Source: Flagellimonas lutimaris (lineage in GTDB: Bacteria > Bacteroidota > Bacteroidia > Flavobacteriales > Flavobacteriaceae). From it: a stretch of 64,000 nucleotides of DNA. Under the pieces are notes generated by a model. The model saw only the letters and a program-made list of their open reading frames with translations. It ran no database searches and had not been told where the DNA came from. The stretch covers positions 566,070 through 630,069 of the forward strand of contig NZ_QXFH01000077.1 of the NCBI RefSeq assembly GCF_003581615.1. The letters run 5' to 3'. Below, one piece after another: positions 24,664 through 33,515 of the stretch. The position numbers and the translations under genes are program-made. Within the stretch, counting starts at the first letter, position 1. Each line of letters begins with the position of its first letter.

Positions 24664-25536
24664 ATGTCCAACATTGGATTAATCATTGAAGAACGAAGTA
24701 GAGATATTGGCGACTTTTTGGTGGGAAGACTTATTCCTTTCCGTAAGAAACGCATGATCGGCCCATTCATTTTTATAGACCATATGGGACCCACACAATT
24801 AGGGCCTGAAAAATATATGGATGTAAACCAACATCCACACATGGGTTTGTCTACCTTAACGTTTATGCTCGAGGGCGAAATAATCCACGAAGATAGTCTG
24901 GGCACGCACCAACGGATCAAGCCTGGCTCCGTAAACTGGATGACGGCCGGGAAGGGAGTTACCCATACCGAACGCACACCACCCGATATGCGCAATGGGA
25001 ACACCTTTACTGCCCATGGCTATCAGATTTGGGTCGCCTTACCAAAAAATCTTGAGAACATGGAACCCGAATTCCATCATATTGATGCGAAAGATATTCC
25101 TAAATGGACCGATGGAAATACCGAATTTAAGCTGGTCGCAGGCGAAGGCTATGGAAGAAAATCGCCAGTACCCGTGCATTCCAATCTTTTTATGGTAGAA
25201 GTCAAAAGTGTAGAAGCTTACACACTCAATGTAAATGGAAATTTAAAAGGAGAAATTGGTATCTGTATCGTGGAAGGAGGAATAGAAGCCTGTGGTGAAT
25301 TGGTAGAAGAAGGAAATATTTTAGTTTCCAAGGTTGAAGATACCTGCAACATAAAACTACAACCCAACACTCATTTATTGTTATTTGGGGGCGAACCTTT
25401 TCCAGAGGAACGTTATATTTATTGGAATTTTGTTTCTTCCAGCAAAGAAAAGCTGAAACAGGCCAAAAAAGCGTGGTCCGATAAAACTTTTCCGATGATG
25501 GAGAATGACAACACCTATGTTCCTTTACCAAACTAA
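24664..25536 (+). CDS. Pirin family protein
   Basis: A 290-residue two-cupin pirin. The N-terminal cupin keeps the iron ligands H57 and H59 (NQHPHMGLSTLTFML) and H101 and E103 (KGVTHTERT). Bacterial pirins bind iron and some oxidise quercetin or modulate other enzymes; this activity is not predictable here. Cytoplasmic, no signal peptide. It is the first gene of a rightward series with the heme/FG-GAP lipoprotein 35 bp downstream, so co-transcription with envelope genes is likely. The C-terminal cupin is complete (LLLFGGEPFPEERYIYWNFV). Confidence 0.92.
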   Translation: MSNIGLIIEERSRDIGDFLVGRLIPFRKKRMIGPFIFIDHMGPTQLGPEKYMDVNQHPHMGLSTLTFMLEGEIIHEDSLGTHQRIKPGSVNWMTAGKGVTHTERTPPDMRNGNTFTAHGYQIWVALPKNLENMEPEFHHIDAKDIPKWTDGNTEFKLVAGEGYGRKSPVPVHSNLFMVEVKSVEAYTLNVNGNLKGEIGICIVEGGIEACGELVEEGNILVSKVEDTCNIKLQPNTHLLLFGGEPFPEERYIYWNFVSSSKEKLKQAKKAWSDKTFPMMENDNTYVPLPN

Positions 25537-25571
25537 AGTGGCGCACTAAACCTTAAAACCGTAACCAGCCA

Positions 25572-27062
25572 ATGCCAGATAGCCTAAAAATTTCCCCAAA
25601 AATAGTTTTCCTTACACTCATTTTTGTGTTGGGTTCCTGTAAAAAAGAAAAACCAAAACAGCAAGAGGAAGCACAACTCTACAATAAATATTGCGCCAGT
25701 TGCCACCTAGCACCAAAAATTGATGAACTAACCAAAGAGGTTTGGAAAAAATCGGTGTTGCCGGCAATGTTGGAGCGCATGGATGTTGAAGGTCTTTACC
25801 AAGACCCCGTTGCGGGGCCAACTGGATTTCGACCAAAAATTACCATAAAGGAATGGGCTCAGCTGGAGCATTATATTGTAAGCAATGCACCCGAAACTTT
25901 AAAGCCCATACAAGTGCCCAAAGCAGATACCCTGAAGCTTTTTACGCCCAAACCCTTTGCTGTGGATGCTCAAAATGGGGCTATGATCACCTATTTACAA
26001 TTTTTAGATAGCCTTAACCAAGTATACTTCGGAGATCTTACGGGAAATTTGGGCTTCTTCAATTTTGATAAAGAGCACTCCGAACAACTTTATCAAGGAA
26101 AAACACCTGTTACCTGGTATAGTAAAAAAGATTCTGTTGAAATTATCAGTGAAGTTGGAATCATACGACCTTCAGAATTGGAAAAGGGAAAAATAATTCG
26201 AAGAATAGGGCAGGATACACTCTCGATTGACCAAAATTTTCATAGACCTGTTCATACCCTATTGGAAGACCTAAACGATGATGGGAAAAATGAGATTGTT
26301 GTTAGTGAATTTGGAAATCAATCCGGGCGATTATCACTTTTGATCGAGAACAACTCAGGACAGTATGACAAAAAAGTATTATTGAATCTTCCCGGGGCCA
26401 TCCGAACCGTGGCAAAGGACATGAACAATGATGGAAAAAAAGATATTGTAGCTCTAATGACGCAAAGTAATGAGAGTATTACCGTCTTTTACCAAACGGA
26501 AGATTTGAAGTTTGAAGCAAAAAAGGTCTTGGAGTTCAGCCCGGTTTTTGGAACCAGTTGGTATGAATTGGTAGATTACAATGGGGATGGTCTGGAAGAT
26601 ATTATTACGGTTCAGGGCGACAATGCGGATATCTCCTATGTACACAAACCTTATCATGGCATGCGGATTTATCTCAACAATGGTGATAATACCTATTCAG
26701 AATCCTTCTTTTATCCAATGTATGGAGCGACAAGGGTGGTGTCGCGCGATTTTGACCAAGATGGAGATCTAGATTTTGCCTTGATCAGTACTTTTCCGAA
26801 TTACCTGGAATTTCCAGAATTAACTTTTGTATATCTCGAGAACCAGGATTCAGAAAATTATGTTTTTGCTACAAATATTTTGGAAGACCCATCCATGGCG
26901 CGTTGGTTTTTAATGGATGCAGCGGATATTGATGATGACGGTGACGAAGATTTAGTATTGAGTTCCTTAACCCTTGGATTCACACCTGTCCCCGAAGTAT
27001 TATCCAACCGCTGGAAAAACAGCAATGTGGATATTATGGTCCTGGAAAACACATTGCATTGA
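25572..27062 (+). CDS. Heme-c-binding FG-GAP/VCBS repeat lipoprotein
   Basis: The 496-residue lipoprotein (lipobox VLGSC, C23) carries a CASCH heme c attachment motif at 41-45 in a short cytochrome-like segment (to about residue 110), followed by a beta-propeller of FG-GAP/VCBS repeats with calcium loops such as DLNDDGKNEIV, DMNNDGKKDIV, DYNGDGLEDII, DFDQDGDLDFA and DIDDDGDEDLV. A distal methionine is not obvious. The protein should be exported and sit in the outer or inner membrane. Heme attached to a propeller suggests electron transfer or sensing at the cell surface, but this is inference. The stop overlaps the start of the next gene (TTGA). Confidence 0.88.
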   Translation: MPDSLKISPKIVFLTLIFVLGSCKKEKPKQQEEAQLYNKYCASCHLAPKIDELTKEVWKKSVLPAMLERMDVEGLYQDPVAGPTGFRPKITIKEWAQLEHYIVSNAPETLKPIQVPKADTLKLFTPKPFAVDAQNGAMITYLQFLDSLNQVYFGDLTGNLGFFNFDKEHSEQLYQGKTPVTWYSKKDSVEIISEVGIIRPSELEKGKIIRRIGQDTLSIDQNFHRPVHTLLEDLNDDGKNEIVVSEFGNQSGRLSLLIENNSGQYDKKVLLNLPGAIRTVAKDMNNDGKKDIVALMTQSNESITVFYQTEDLKFEAKKVLEFSPVFGTSWYELVDYNGDGLEDIITVQGDNADISYVHKPYHGMRIYLNNGDNTYSESFFYPMYGATRVVSRDFDQDGDLDFALISTFPNYLEFPELTFVYLENQDSENYVFATNILEDPSMARWFLMDAADIDDDGDEDLVLSSLTLGFTPVPEVLSNRWKNSNVDIMVLENTLH

Positions 27063-27502
27063 AAAAAGGTTTTTCCATAGTAATCTTAATCCTTATTGGT
27101 TGCTCACCAAAAGAGAATCCCCAAACTGAACCTGCCCCAAAATACGAATGGTACGGGCATGAAGTGGTAGCTTCTGCATACAATTCGGTTTTTTGGCAAA
27201 CGGATAGTATCAGTCCTACTGTTGCAGCATGGGGAGATACCCTAAAACCTGGCATGAAAAGTATAGCTGTTTCCCGTGACCTCATTAAAATGGGACTCAC
27301 CCATAATACCATGGTCAAAATAGATACCTTTCCAGATACTTTTTATGTAAAAGATAAAATGAATTATCGATGGCGGAACAGAATCGACATCTACATGGGA
27401 AAAAATGTGAAAAAAGCAAGAGAATGGGGTAGAAGAAAACTGATAATCTGCTATGCCGTCCCCACCGACTCTATTTTAAATATTACGAATGAAAAAGATT
27501 AG
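27059..27502 (+). CDS. 3D-domain lipoprotein
   Basis: Starts at TTG 27059, overlapping the TGA of the upstream gene, giving a 147-residue lipoprotein (LILIGC, C14). The mature part has the 3D (Asp-Asp-Asp) double-psi beta-barrel pattern: ASAYNSVFWQT, WGDTLKPGMKSIAVSRDL and RNRIDIYMGKNVKKAREWG with the characteristic aspartates. This fold occurs in MltA-like lytic transglycosylases and stationary-phase cell-wall proteins, so peptidoglycan binding or cleavage is the likely role. The TTG-over-TGA junction implies translational coupling. It overlaps the amidase gene by 14 bp. Confidence 0.85.
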   Translation: MKKGFSIVILILIGCSPKENPQTEPAPKYEWYGHEVVASAYNSVFWQTDSISPTVAAWGDTLKPGMKSIAVSRDLIKMGLTHNTMVKIDTFPDTFYVKDKMNYRWRNRIDIYMGKNVKKAREWGRRKLIICYAVPTDSILNITNEKD

Positions 27503-28148
27503 CTTAATTGTATTTGCGTTAGCTTTGGGAGCATGTTCCACTAAAAAGGAAATTGTGGATATTCCCATTATTTTTGACGAACAACGTATTGAGCTGACCA
27601 AGGAATACCTCTTAAATAGGTATAAGTTAGACCAAGATACCCCAGAAATTACTCCGAAAATGGTGGTACTTCACTGGACTGCAATTCCATCGTTAAAAAA
27701 ATCGTTCGAAGCCTTCAACCGTTCCACTCTGCCCAATTGGCGACCCGATTTGGTGAATGTAAGCGGGCTAAATGTGTCCTCCCATTTTTTGGTAGATCAA
27801 GATGGAACCATTTATCGATTAATGCCTGAAACCACCATGGCACGCCATACCATTGGGTTGAACCATTGTGCCATTGGCATTGAAAATGTTGGGGGGACGA
27901 AAGGGATGCCGTTGACCAAACAACAATTAAAATCAAATATTTATTTGGTAAAGTATCTGGCTTCAAAATATAATATCGATTACGTGATCGGCCACCAAGA
28001 ATATACTTTATTTGAAGGTCATCCACTTTGGCTTGAGGTAGATGATGGTTATCGAACTAAAAAAACAGATCCAGGAATGGATTTCGTAGAAAAGGTTAGA
28101 AAAGCCACTAAAAAATTTAACTTTAAACCTGTTCCAACAAAACAATAA
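27489..28148 (+). CDS. N-acetylmuramoyl-L-alanine amidase (Amidase_2), lipoprotein
   Basis: A 219-residue lipoprotein (lipobox LGAC, C16) with an AmpD/PGRP-like amidase_2 domain. Zinc ligands are visible in MVVLHWTA and near the end of the domain (VIGHQEY is the conserved GHxE-type helix start), with HTIGLNHCAIGIENVGG in the core. It cuts the lactyl-peptide bond of peptidoglycan, here from the periplasmic or surface side. It overlaps the preceding 3D-domain gene by 14 bp and precedes the carboxypeptidase by 5 bp, so the three form a tight unit for wall turnover. The terminal HPLWLEVDDGYRTKKTDPG segment supplies a further ligand region. Confidence 0.9.
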   Translation: MKKISLIVFALALGACSTKKEIVDIPIIFDEQRIELTKEYLLNRYKLDQDTPEITPKMVVLHWTAIPSLKKSFEAFNRSTLPNWRPDLVNVSGLNVSSHFLVDQDGTIYRLMPETTMARHTIGLNHCAIGIENVGGTKGMPLTKQQLKSNIYLVKYLASKYNIDYVIGHQEYTLFEGHPLWLEVDDGYRTKKTDPGMDFVEKVRKATKKFNFKPVPTKQ

Positions 28149-28153
28149 AGATC

Positions 28154-29599
28154 ATGAAGAAACTGATTCCTTTGATAATTATACTGCTCGCTTTTACTGT
28201 GCATGCACAAGATGAGTTGACCTCCCAATTATATGAGACCTATGAGGATTATAAAGAACCGAGCATAGGGGAGCGTAGAATAAAACACGCCGATATTCAG
28301 CCTTTGATTCAAAAATTCAAGGCCAACCCAAAGTTTGAAGTCCAGAAAGTAGGACAGTCCATTCAAGGTCGAGATTTACATTTGATCAGTATTGGATCTG
28401 GAGATAGTAACATTTTTCTTTGGTCACAAATGCATGGTAATGAGCCCACGGCCACACAAGCTATTTTTGATATCCTGAATTTTTTGAATGCCCCGGAATT
28501 CCAAGAAGAAAAAGAAGCGATTCTTTCCAAATTGAAGCTTCACTTTTTGCCTATGCTCAATCCTGATGGCGCAGAAGTATTTACAAGACGAAATGCATTG
28601 GGTATTGATATTAATCGCGATGCTTTGCGATTGCAATCACCGGAAGGACAGACATTAAAACGGCTGCGCGATAGTTTGGATGCGGATTTTGGTTTTAATC
28701 TTCACGACCAAAGTACATACTACAATGCTGAAAGTACAGAAAAACCTGCCACGATTTCCTATTTGGCTACGGCCTATAATTATGAGAAGGACATCAATGA
28801 AGTGCGTGCCAATGCCATGAAAGTAATAGTCTACATGAACGAAATCATCCAAAACTATGCTCCAGGGCAAGTAGGAAGGTATAGTGATGATTTTGAACCT
28901 CGTGCTTTTGGCGACAATATTGCAAAATGGGGCACAAGCTTAATCCTAATTGAATCTGGAGGTTATCCCGGGGACCCAGAAAAGCAAGAAATCAGAAAAC
29001 TGAACTATGTGTCCATCCTTTCTGCCCTGTACACAATTGCCAATGAATCTTTCAAAAATATTCCAATTGAAGACTATGAAAAGATTCCACGTAACGACAG
29101 AAAACTATTTGATCTGAAAATTGAAAACGTCACTTACGAACTTTTAGGAGATGATTATATTCTAGACCTGGGGATTTTTAATAACGAAGTGGATTTAGAG
29201 GGACATAACCAGTTTTATTACAACAGCTCCGTAGCGGACCAAGGTGATTTGTCTACCTATTACGCCTACAAAACCTTTGATGCACAAGGATATAAAATCG
29301 TGCCACCAAAGATGGCCAAGGTAGAGCAGATTGGAGATGCCATGGATTTATTAAAAAATGGGGTAGCCTACGTTGAAACTGAAAAACCAGAAAAAAGTGA
29401 ATTTGTTCACCTGCCTTTGATTATGGTAAATAAGGACTTTGAATTAAAAAGTTTTAGAATGCAGCCGGGTATCAATCCCACCTTCTTTTTAGAAAAGGAT
29501 GAAAAGTTGACCCATGCCGTAATCAATGGTTTTCTTATTGACCTGTCCAAACCTTTAAATAAACAGGATACAGGAAATGGATTGATTACTGGTCAGTAA
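28154..29599 (+). CDS. M14-family zinc carboxypeptidase
   Basis: A 481-residue exported peptidase with signal peptide MKKLIPLIIILLAFTVHAQ. The M14 zinc motif HxxE is in WSQMHGNEPTATQ (about residues 95-107), the arginine-rich RNALGIDINRDALRLQ block follows, the third ligand region is FGFNLHDQ, and the catalytic glutamate is in LILIESGGYPGD. The C-terminal 180 residues form an extra domain of unknown role. Target could be peptidoglycan peptide stems or nutrient peptides; the amidase and 3D neighbours favour the former. It starts 5 bp after the amidase gene. Confidence 0.88.
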   Translation: MKKLIPLIIILLAFTVHAQDELTSQLYETYEDYKEPSIGERRIKHADIQPLIQKFKANPKFEVQKVGQSIQGRDLHLISIGSGDSNIFLWSQMHGNEPTATQAIFDILNFLNAPEFQEEKEAILSKLKLHFLPMLNPDGAEVFTRRNALGIDINRDALRLQSPEGQTLKRLRDSLDADFGFNLHDQSTYYNAESTEKPATISYLATAYNYEKDINEVRANAMKVIVYMNEIIQNYAPGQVGRYSDDFEPRAFGDNIAKWGTSLILIESGGYPGDPEKQEIRKLNYVSILSALYTIANESFKNIPIEDYEKIPRNDRKLFDLKIENVTYELLGDDYILDLGIFNNEVDLEGHNQFYYNSSVADQGDLSTYYAYKTFDAQGYKIVPPKMAKVEQIGDAMDLLKNGVAYVETEKPEKSEFVHLPLIMVNKDFELKSFRMQPGINPTFFLEKDEKLTHAVINGFLIDLSKPLNKQDTGNGLITGQ

Positions 29600-29638
29600 A
29601 TTTCAGAAAAATATTCAATAACCCTTTAGTACATAAAA

Positions 29639-30244
29639 ATGAAGAAACAAATTTTAGTAGGACTATGCCTATTGGCAGCACAATTGACTTTCGCACAAGA
29701 ATCTATCACTCTTTTTAATGGTGAAAACCTGGATGGTTGGGTCAATCACGGTGAAGAAAAATGGTTTGTGGAGGATGGAGAGTTAATTTGCGAAAGTGGT
29801 CCGAAGGCAGATTACGGCTATTTGTCAACAGAAAAATTCTATAAAGATTTTGAGTTGACCTTGGAGTTTAAACAAGAGGCGGATGGCAATAGTGGTGTTT
29901 TTATCCGTTCTACTTTTGAAGGCACTAAAGTAACGGGATGGCAAGTAGAGGTAGCCCCTCCAGGAAAAGATACGGGAGGAATCTACGAATCTTATGGTCG
30001 TGGTTGGTTGATAAAACCAGGCCCGGAAAAAGACAAGGCCTTAAAAATGGGGGAGTGGAACACCATGAAAATTCGAGTGGAAGGCTCCGAAGTCACATCA
30101 TGGCTAAACGGGGTGGAAATGGTACACCTGAAAGACGAAAAAATCGGCAAGGGCGAAGGAGCCATTGCACTTCAAATACATGATGGAGGAGGTATCCGTG
30201 TTAAATGGAGAAACATTCAGCTCGTTTCCTTGGATGTACAATAA
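29639..30244 (+). CDS. DUF1080 (3-keto-disaccharide hydrolase-type) exported protein
   Basis: A 201-residue secreted protein with signal peptide MKKQILVGLCLLAAQLTFAQ and a single concanavalin-like DUF1080 domain: LFNGENLDGW start (about residues 24-33), SGVFIRSTF (about 84-92), a GWQVEV strand and the end WRNIQL. Members of DUF1080 act in 3-keto-sugar hydrolysis or bind saccharides. It is last in the pirin-to-DUF1080 rightward unit, 39 bp after the carboxypeptidase, and ends at a terminator. A larger DUF1080 protein is encoded on the other strand just beyond it. Confidence 0.9.
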   Translation: MKKQILVGLCLLAAQLTFAQESITLFNGENLDGWVNHGEEKWFVEDGELICESGPKADYGYLSTEKFYKDFELTLEFKQEADGNSGVFIRSTFEGTKVTGWQVEVAPPGKDTGGIYESYGRGWLIKPGPEKDKALKMGEWNTMKIRVEGSEVTSWLNGVEMVHLKDEKIGKGEGAIALQIHDGGGIRVKWRNIQLVSLDVQ

Positions 30245-30277
30245 AAAAAGCCCGATTATAAAAATCGGGCTTTTTTT
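30243..30277. terminator. Bidirectional intrinsic terminator between two DUF1080 genes
   Basis: GCCCGAT (30250-30256) and ATCGGGC (30264-30270) with a TATAAAA loop, flanked by an A run and a run of seven T, terminate both convergent genes. Confidence 0.92.
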
Positions 30278-30294
30278 ATTTTAAATCTTAGTCC

Positions 30295-31242
30295 CTAATT
30301 TTTCAAAGGAGTTACTTCAAAACTTCTGTATTCAATTGGGCCATGGTCTCCCTGAATCATAAATGGTCCAGGTTCACCCTCTTTACTGTCCAATGCGCCT
30401 CCTGTAATTCCGGGAATGGTAGCATCGGAAATAACAGTTTTACCGTTTAGGGTTACCGTTACTCTTCGTCCAATCAAGGTAATATCATACGTCTGCCATT
30501 CACCAGCAGGTTTAGAGGCATTCTCATTCGGTTCCAAAAAGCCATAAACGCCACCTAGGTAAATATCGGAAGGTTCCAAACCTTCGCTATCCACAATTTG
30601 AACTTCGTAACGTCCTCGAAGGTAAATACCACTATTGCTACCTTCTGGGTAACGGAATTCTACGTGCAGTTTAAAATCTTGAAATTTTTCATCGGTAATC
30701 AGGTTAGAGCCAGACTCTGGGCTCGTCAGCACACCATCTTTTACCACCCATTGGTTTTTTTCACCATCCACGTGCCAACCCGAAAGGTCTTTGCCATTGA
30801 ACACGTCAATAGTTTTTCCCCATTTTGGATTTTCGGTGTATTCCAATTCTGGAGCTTTCACACCCGTCCAATTGATGATAGAACCATCAGTAAAGATTAA
30901 GGTGCCTTTTAATACATCACCATCCAATTCACCGTGAAAAATCATATCGCTGCCCTTGGGCTCCCACTGATTCGGAATACTAAAGGTAAACTTGTTGTCT
31001 CCGTAAGTTTCCACTTCGGCAATAGGTCTTGCGCTACCAAAAGCAAAAACAAAACGGCCCAAAAGCGTGGCGGTTCCAGAATGTCTAATTTCCAGCCAAG
31101 AAGGGGAGGTTTTCCCCATAAAATCCATTTCCAAGTCCCATCTACCTTCTAATGGGCTAATGTGCTGGGCGTAAAGACTGCTTGTAAAAGCTAAAAGTAA
31201 AGTGCAAACGAAAGTGTAAATCGTTTTTCTTTGGGTCATCAT
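30295..31242 (-). CDS. DUF1080 domain protein, secreted, with an N-terminal extra domain
   Basis: A 315-residue exported protein with a Sec signal (TIYTFVCTLLLAFTSSLYAQ; an ATG one codon downstream is an alternative start). Residues 27-130 form a separate beta-rich domain beginning SPLEGRWDLEMDF; residues 137-315 are a DUF1080 concanavalin-like domain (TIDVFNGKDLSGWHVDG, NSGIYLRGRYEVQIVDSEG, FEV end). The two-domain layout is larger than its neighbour at 29639, and both are probably in carbohydrate processing. It converges on the 29639 gene with the shared terminator at 30243. Confidence 0.88.
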   Translation of the reverse strand: MMTQRKTIYTFVCTLLLAFTSSLYAQHISPLEGRWDLEMDFMGKTSPSWLEIRHSGTATLLGRFVFAFGSARPIAEVETYGDNKFTFSIPNQWEPKGSDMIFHGELDGDVLKGTLIFTDGSIINWTGVKAPELEYTENPKWGKTIDVFNGKDLSGWHVDGEKNQWVVKDGVLTSPESGSNLITDEKFQDFKLHVEFRYPEGSNSGIYLRGRYEVQIVDSEGLEPSDIYLGGVYGFLEPNENASKPAGEWQTYDITLIGRRVTVTLNGKTVISDATIPGITGGALDSKEGEPGPFMIQGDHGPIEYRSFEVTPLKN

Positions 31243-31315
31243 ATATCTGTTTAGTTTAATTGCTGAACAAGATACATATAATCCAAAAATTATTTAGGTT
31301 GGCATAGGACTCTAC

Positions 31316-32404
31316 TTACTCGCATCCGCCTTCAAATCCTTTAGCGCTAAACTTGGTCTGTACTGCGCCCTGTAGACTATTATGTGTCAGTTGAATCACT
31401 AAGTTACTTTCGCCGCTACCATCACGTTTTGGAGTGCAATATTCAAAAAGGTAGTAGCTTCCGGCTTGCTCCTCTACACGTTCGGAGATATCGTTGAAGG
31501 TGTTTTCCAATTCTTCCGAATTGCTAGCAAAAACACTGGCTGTTTTACCGATTTGCTCTAAAACTTCGGTGTCTATTTCGGCCCCAAGCCCAATGGTAAA
31601 GAACGATATATTTCTATCTGCTTCTTCAACAGCTCGCAAGGCATCGGATTCTCTGTAGCGGGATGCTTGGTCGGTTCCGTCCGTGAACAAGACCACTGAT
31701 GCAGCGTTGATTACTTCTGAATTTTCATCGAGCAAATCCTCGGCAATGTTTGTTGATTTTATCACGGCACCATACAAATCGGTGGATGGGTCGTTGCTGA
31801 TATCCGTTGTGATACCGTCTACGGAAGCTGTCAATTCGGTAGCTGATGACGTCAATGGGTTCAATAAATGAAGTTCGTCTTCACCATCAAACCAATAAAT
31901 CGCCATTTTGAAAGATTCTGAAGCAGGCGTAGGCATCACATTATTGATGAAACTCGTGGTAGCCGCCTTCAATTCGTCCAAACTACCTTCCAACACACTA
32001 TTACTCAAATCCAATACTAAGAGCGTGTTATTATTGAACACTTGTGAGTTTGGGGAGATTCGGGCAAAGGATTCCGAAGAGGATATGGAATTGAAACAAT
32101 CATCGTTTCGACCTTGTTCATAAATAGAAAATTGGTCAGCAGATAATCCTGAAATCGGATTGCCCATCAAATCAGAAACCCTAAAAAGCACGGAAACTTT
32201 TCCGGGCAAAGTGGTAAACTCATCTTGAATGGACAATAACAATTCATTTTCACCAAAACCTAGGCAATCATCAGGCTCTTCGCCAAGGCCAAGTTCCCTG
32301 TCATTTATATTAAAACTGACATCGTCATCTGCGTTTCCGCAAGAAAATAAAATAAGGCTAAAGGATAATAGGAATGTGTATTGAAGTATACTTTTCATTT
32401 TCAT
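31316..32404 (-). CDS. VWA-domain lipoprotein
   Basis: A 362-residue lipoprotein (start MKMKSILQYTFLLSF, lipobox LFSC) with a von Willebrand factor A domain at about 130-300. The MIDAS metal-site sequence DxSxS is seen as VLDLSNS, with a downstream threonine/aspartate region FTDGTDQ. Upstream of the VWA domain is an Ig-like segment; the C-terminus has YLFEYCTPKRDG. It should act outside the cytoplasm in protein-protein or ligand contact. The start is uncertain by two codons. A 7-2-7 inverted repeat (32417-32432) lies just upstream. Gene neighbours give no clear pathway. Confidence 0.85.
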   Translation of the reverse strand: MKMKSILQYTFLLSFSLILFSCGNADDDVSFNINDRELGLGEEPDDCLGFGENELLLSIQDEFTTLPGKVSVLFRVSDLMGNPISGLSADQFSIYEQGRNDDCFNSISSSESFARISPNSQVFNNNTLLVLDLSNSVLEGSLDELKAATTSFINNVMPTPASESFKMAIYWFDGEDELHLLNPLTSSATELTASVDGITTDISNDPSTDLYGAVIKSTNIAEDLLDENSEVINAASVVLFTDGTDQASRYRESDALRAVEEADRNISFFTIGLGAEIDTEVLEQIGKTASVFASNSEELENTFNDISERVEEQAGSYYLFEYCTPKRDGSGESNLVIQLTHNSLQGAVQTKFSAKGFEGGCE

Positions 32405-32416
32405 ATTAAAGTTAAG

Positions 32417-32432
32417 GTTCTGCAAGCAGAAC
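32417..32432 (-). promoter_or_regulatory. Inverted repeat upstream of the VWA gene
   Basis: GTTCTGC-AA-GCAGAAC, perfect 7-bp arms, ending 13 bp before the VWA start. Either an operator or an mRNA hairpin. Confidence 0.4.
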
Positions 32433-32612
32433 GCTTAATTTGGTTGAAAAGTATCTGCGAAGCCTAGAATTAAACTAAAGAAAAGTTAAAAGAAATTTAC
32501 ACTTGTTAAAATGATAGTGGTCCAAGCAATTTTTAATATTTTCACCCCAACAAAATCTACCAACCTATCTAACCAAAATCAAAACAAACAATAACACTAA
32601 TAGGTTGATACT

Positions 32613-32864
32613 ATGACTATACTTTTGTTCGGCGCCACTAAGGATATTATTGGAACGCCCACCTTATCTGTTCCAACAGCAAGCTTGAGTGGGAGAAAAA
32701 TTCCAAATACCGTAGGGGAGCTCAAAAAGTTTCTTGAAAATACATACCCTGAACTCAAATCCATATCCAAAGTGACCGTTGCGGTCAATCAGAATTATGT
32801 TTCGGATAATGAGAAGATAAATTCTTACGACGAAATCGCATTGATTCCACCTCCAAGTGTGTAA
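32613..32864 (+). CDS. moaD: MoaD-like molybdopterin synthase small subunit without the C-terminal diglycine
   Basis: The 83-residue beta-grasp protein starts MTILLFGATKDIIGTP and runs to KINSYDEIALIPPPSV. This matches MoaD through VGELKKFLENTYPEL and the final PP motif. Canonical MoaD ends in GG, whose carboxylate becomes the thiocarboxylate sulfur donor; here the reading frame ends SV at TAA 32862-32864 with no glycine, so sulfur transfer would not work by the known mechanism. It may be a decayed or repurposed copy. The mobA gene starts 25 bp downstream; no other cofactor genes are in the window. Confidence 0.8.
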   Translation: MTILLFGATKDIIGTPTLSVPTASLSGRKIPNTVGELKKFLENTYPELKSISKVTVAVNQNYVSDNEKINSYDEIALIPPPSV

Positions 32865-32889
32865 AGCATTTCTTGATTAACATAACATT

Positions 32890-33507
32890 GTGAAGCCAAA
32901 ACCCAATACATCAGTTGCAAATCAATCCAAATTATTTGGACTGGTGCTGTCTGGTGGAGCAAGCACACGAATGGGGGAGGACAAGGGGCTTGTGGATTAT
33001 CACGGTCTTCCGCAGCGTGAATACCTGTATCAGCTTTTAAAAGGGTTGTGTGACGATGTATTCCTAAGCGTTCAAGAAAAACAGCTTGATGAAGTGCCTT
33101 CAGGGCTCAAAACCATACTAGATCAAGATAAATTTAAAGGACCTTTTAATGGCATCTTAAGTGCATACGAAGCTCATAAAGATGTGGCTTGGTTGGTGTT
33201 GGCATGTGACTTACCTTTTATGAATTCAGAAGCTTTGCAGCATTTAATTGAACTAAGAAACCCTAAAAAAGATGCAACAGCCTTTTTTAACCAAGAAATG
33301 GGGCAACCAGAACCTTTGGCTTGCATTTGGGAAACAAATGGGTTAGAAAAAGCTTTGAAATTCCTAGAGGATTCCAACAACAGGAGCCCGAAAATATTTT
33401 TGATGAATACTGATATTGAATTGGTAAAACCAAAGGATGAACAGGTACTTTTTAACGCGAATTTACCATCAGATCATGATTTTGTAAAAAAGAAGCTGGC
33501 AGAATAG
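32890..33507 (+). CDS. mobA: Molybdenum cofactor guanylyltransferase
   Basis: A 205-residue NTP transferase that adds GMP to molybdopterin for the bis-MGD cofactor. The nucleotide-binding signature LSGGASTRMGEDKG is at about residues 20-33 and the acidic metal site is in LVLACDLPFM (about 97-106). GTG at 32890 is the likely start; the first ~13 residues could be shorter from a later start. It follows the MoaD-like gene by 25 bp. With no other molybdopterin gene nearby, this looks like a split or residual locus. Confidence 0.88.
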   Translation: MKPKPNTSVANQSKLFGLVLSGGASTRMGEDKGLVDYHGLPQREYLYQLLKGLCDDVFLSVQEKQLDEVPSGLKTILDQDKFKGPFNGILSAYEAHKDVAWLVLACDLPFMNSEALQHLIELRNPKKDATAFFNQEMGQPEPLACIWETNGLEKALKFLEDSNNRSPKIFLMNTDIELVKPKDEQVLFNANLPSDHDFVKKKLAE

Positions 33508-33515
33508 GAGAGAGG

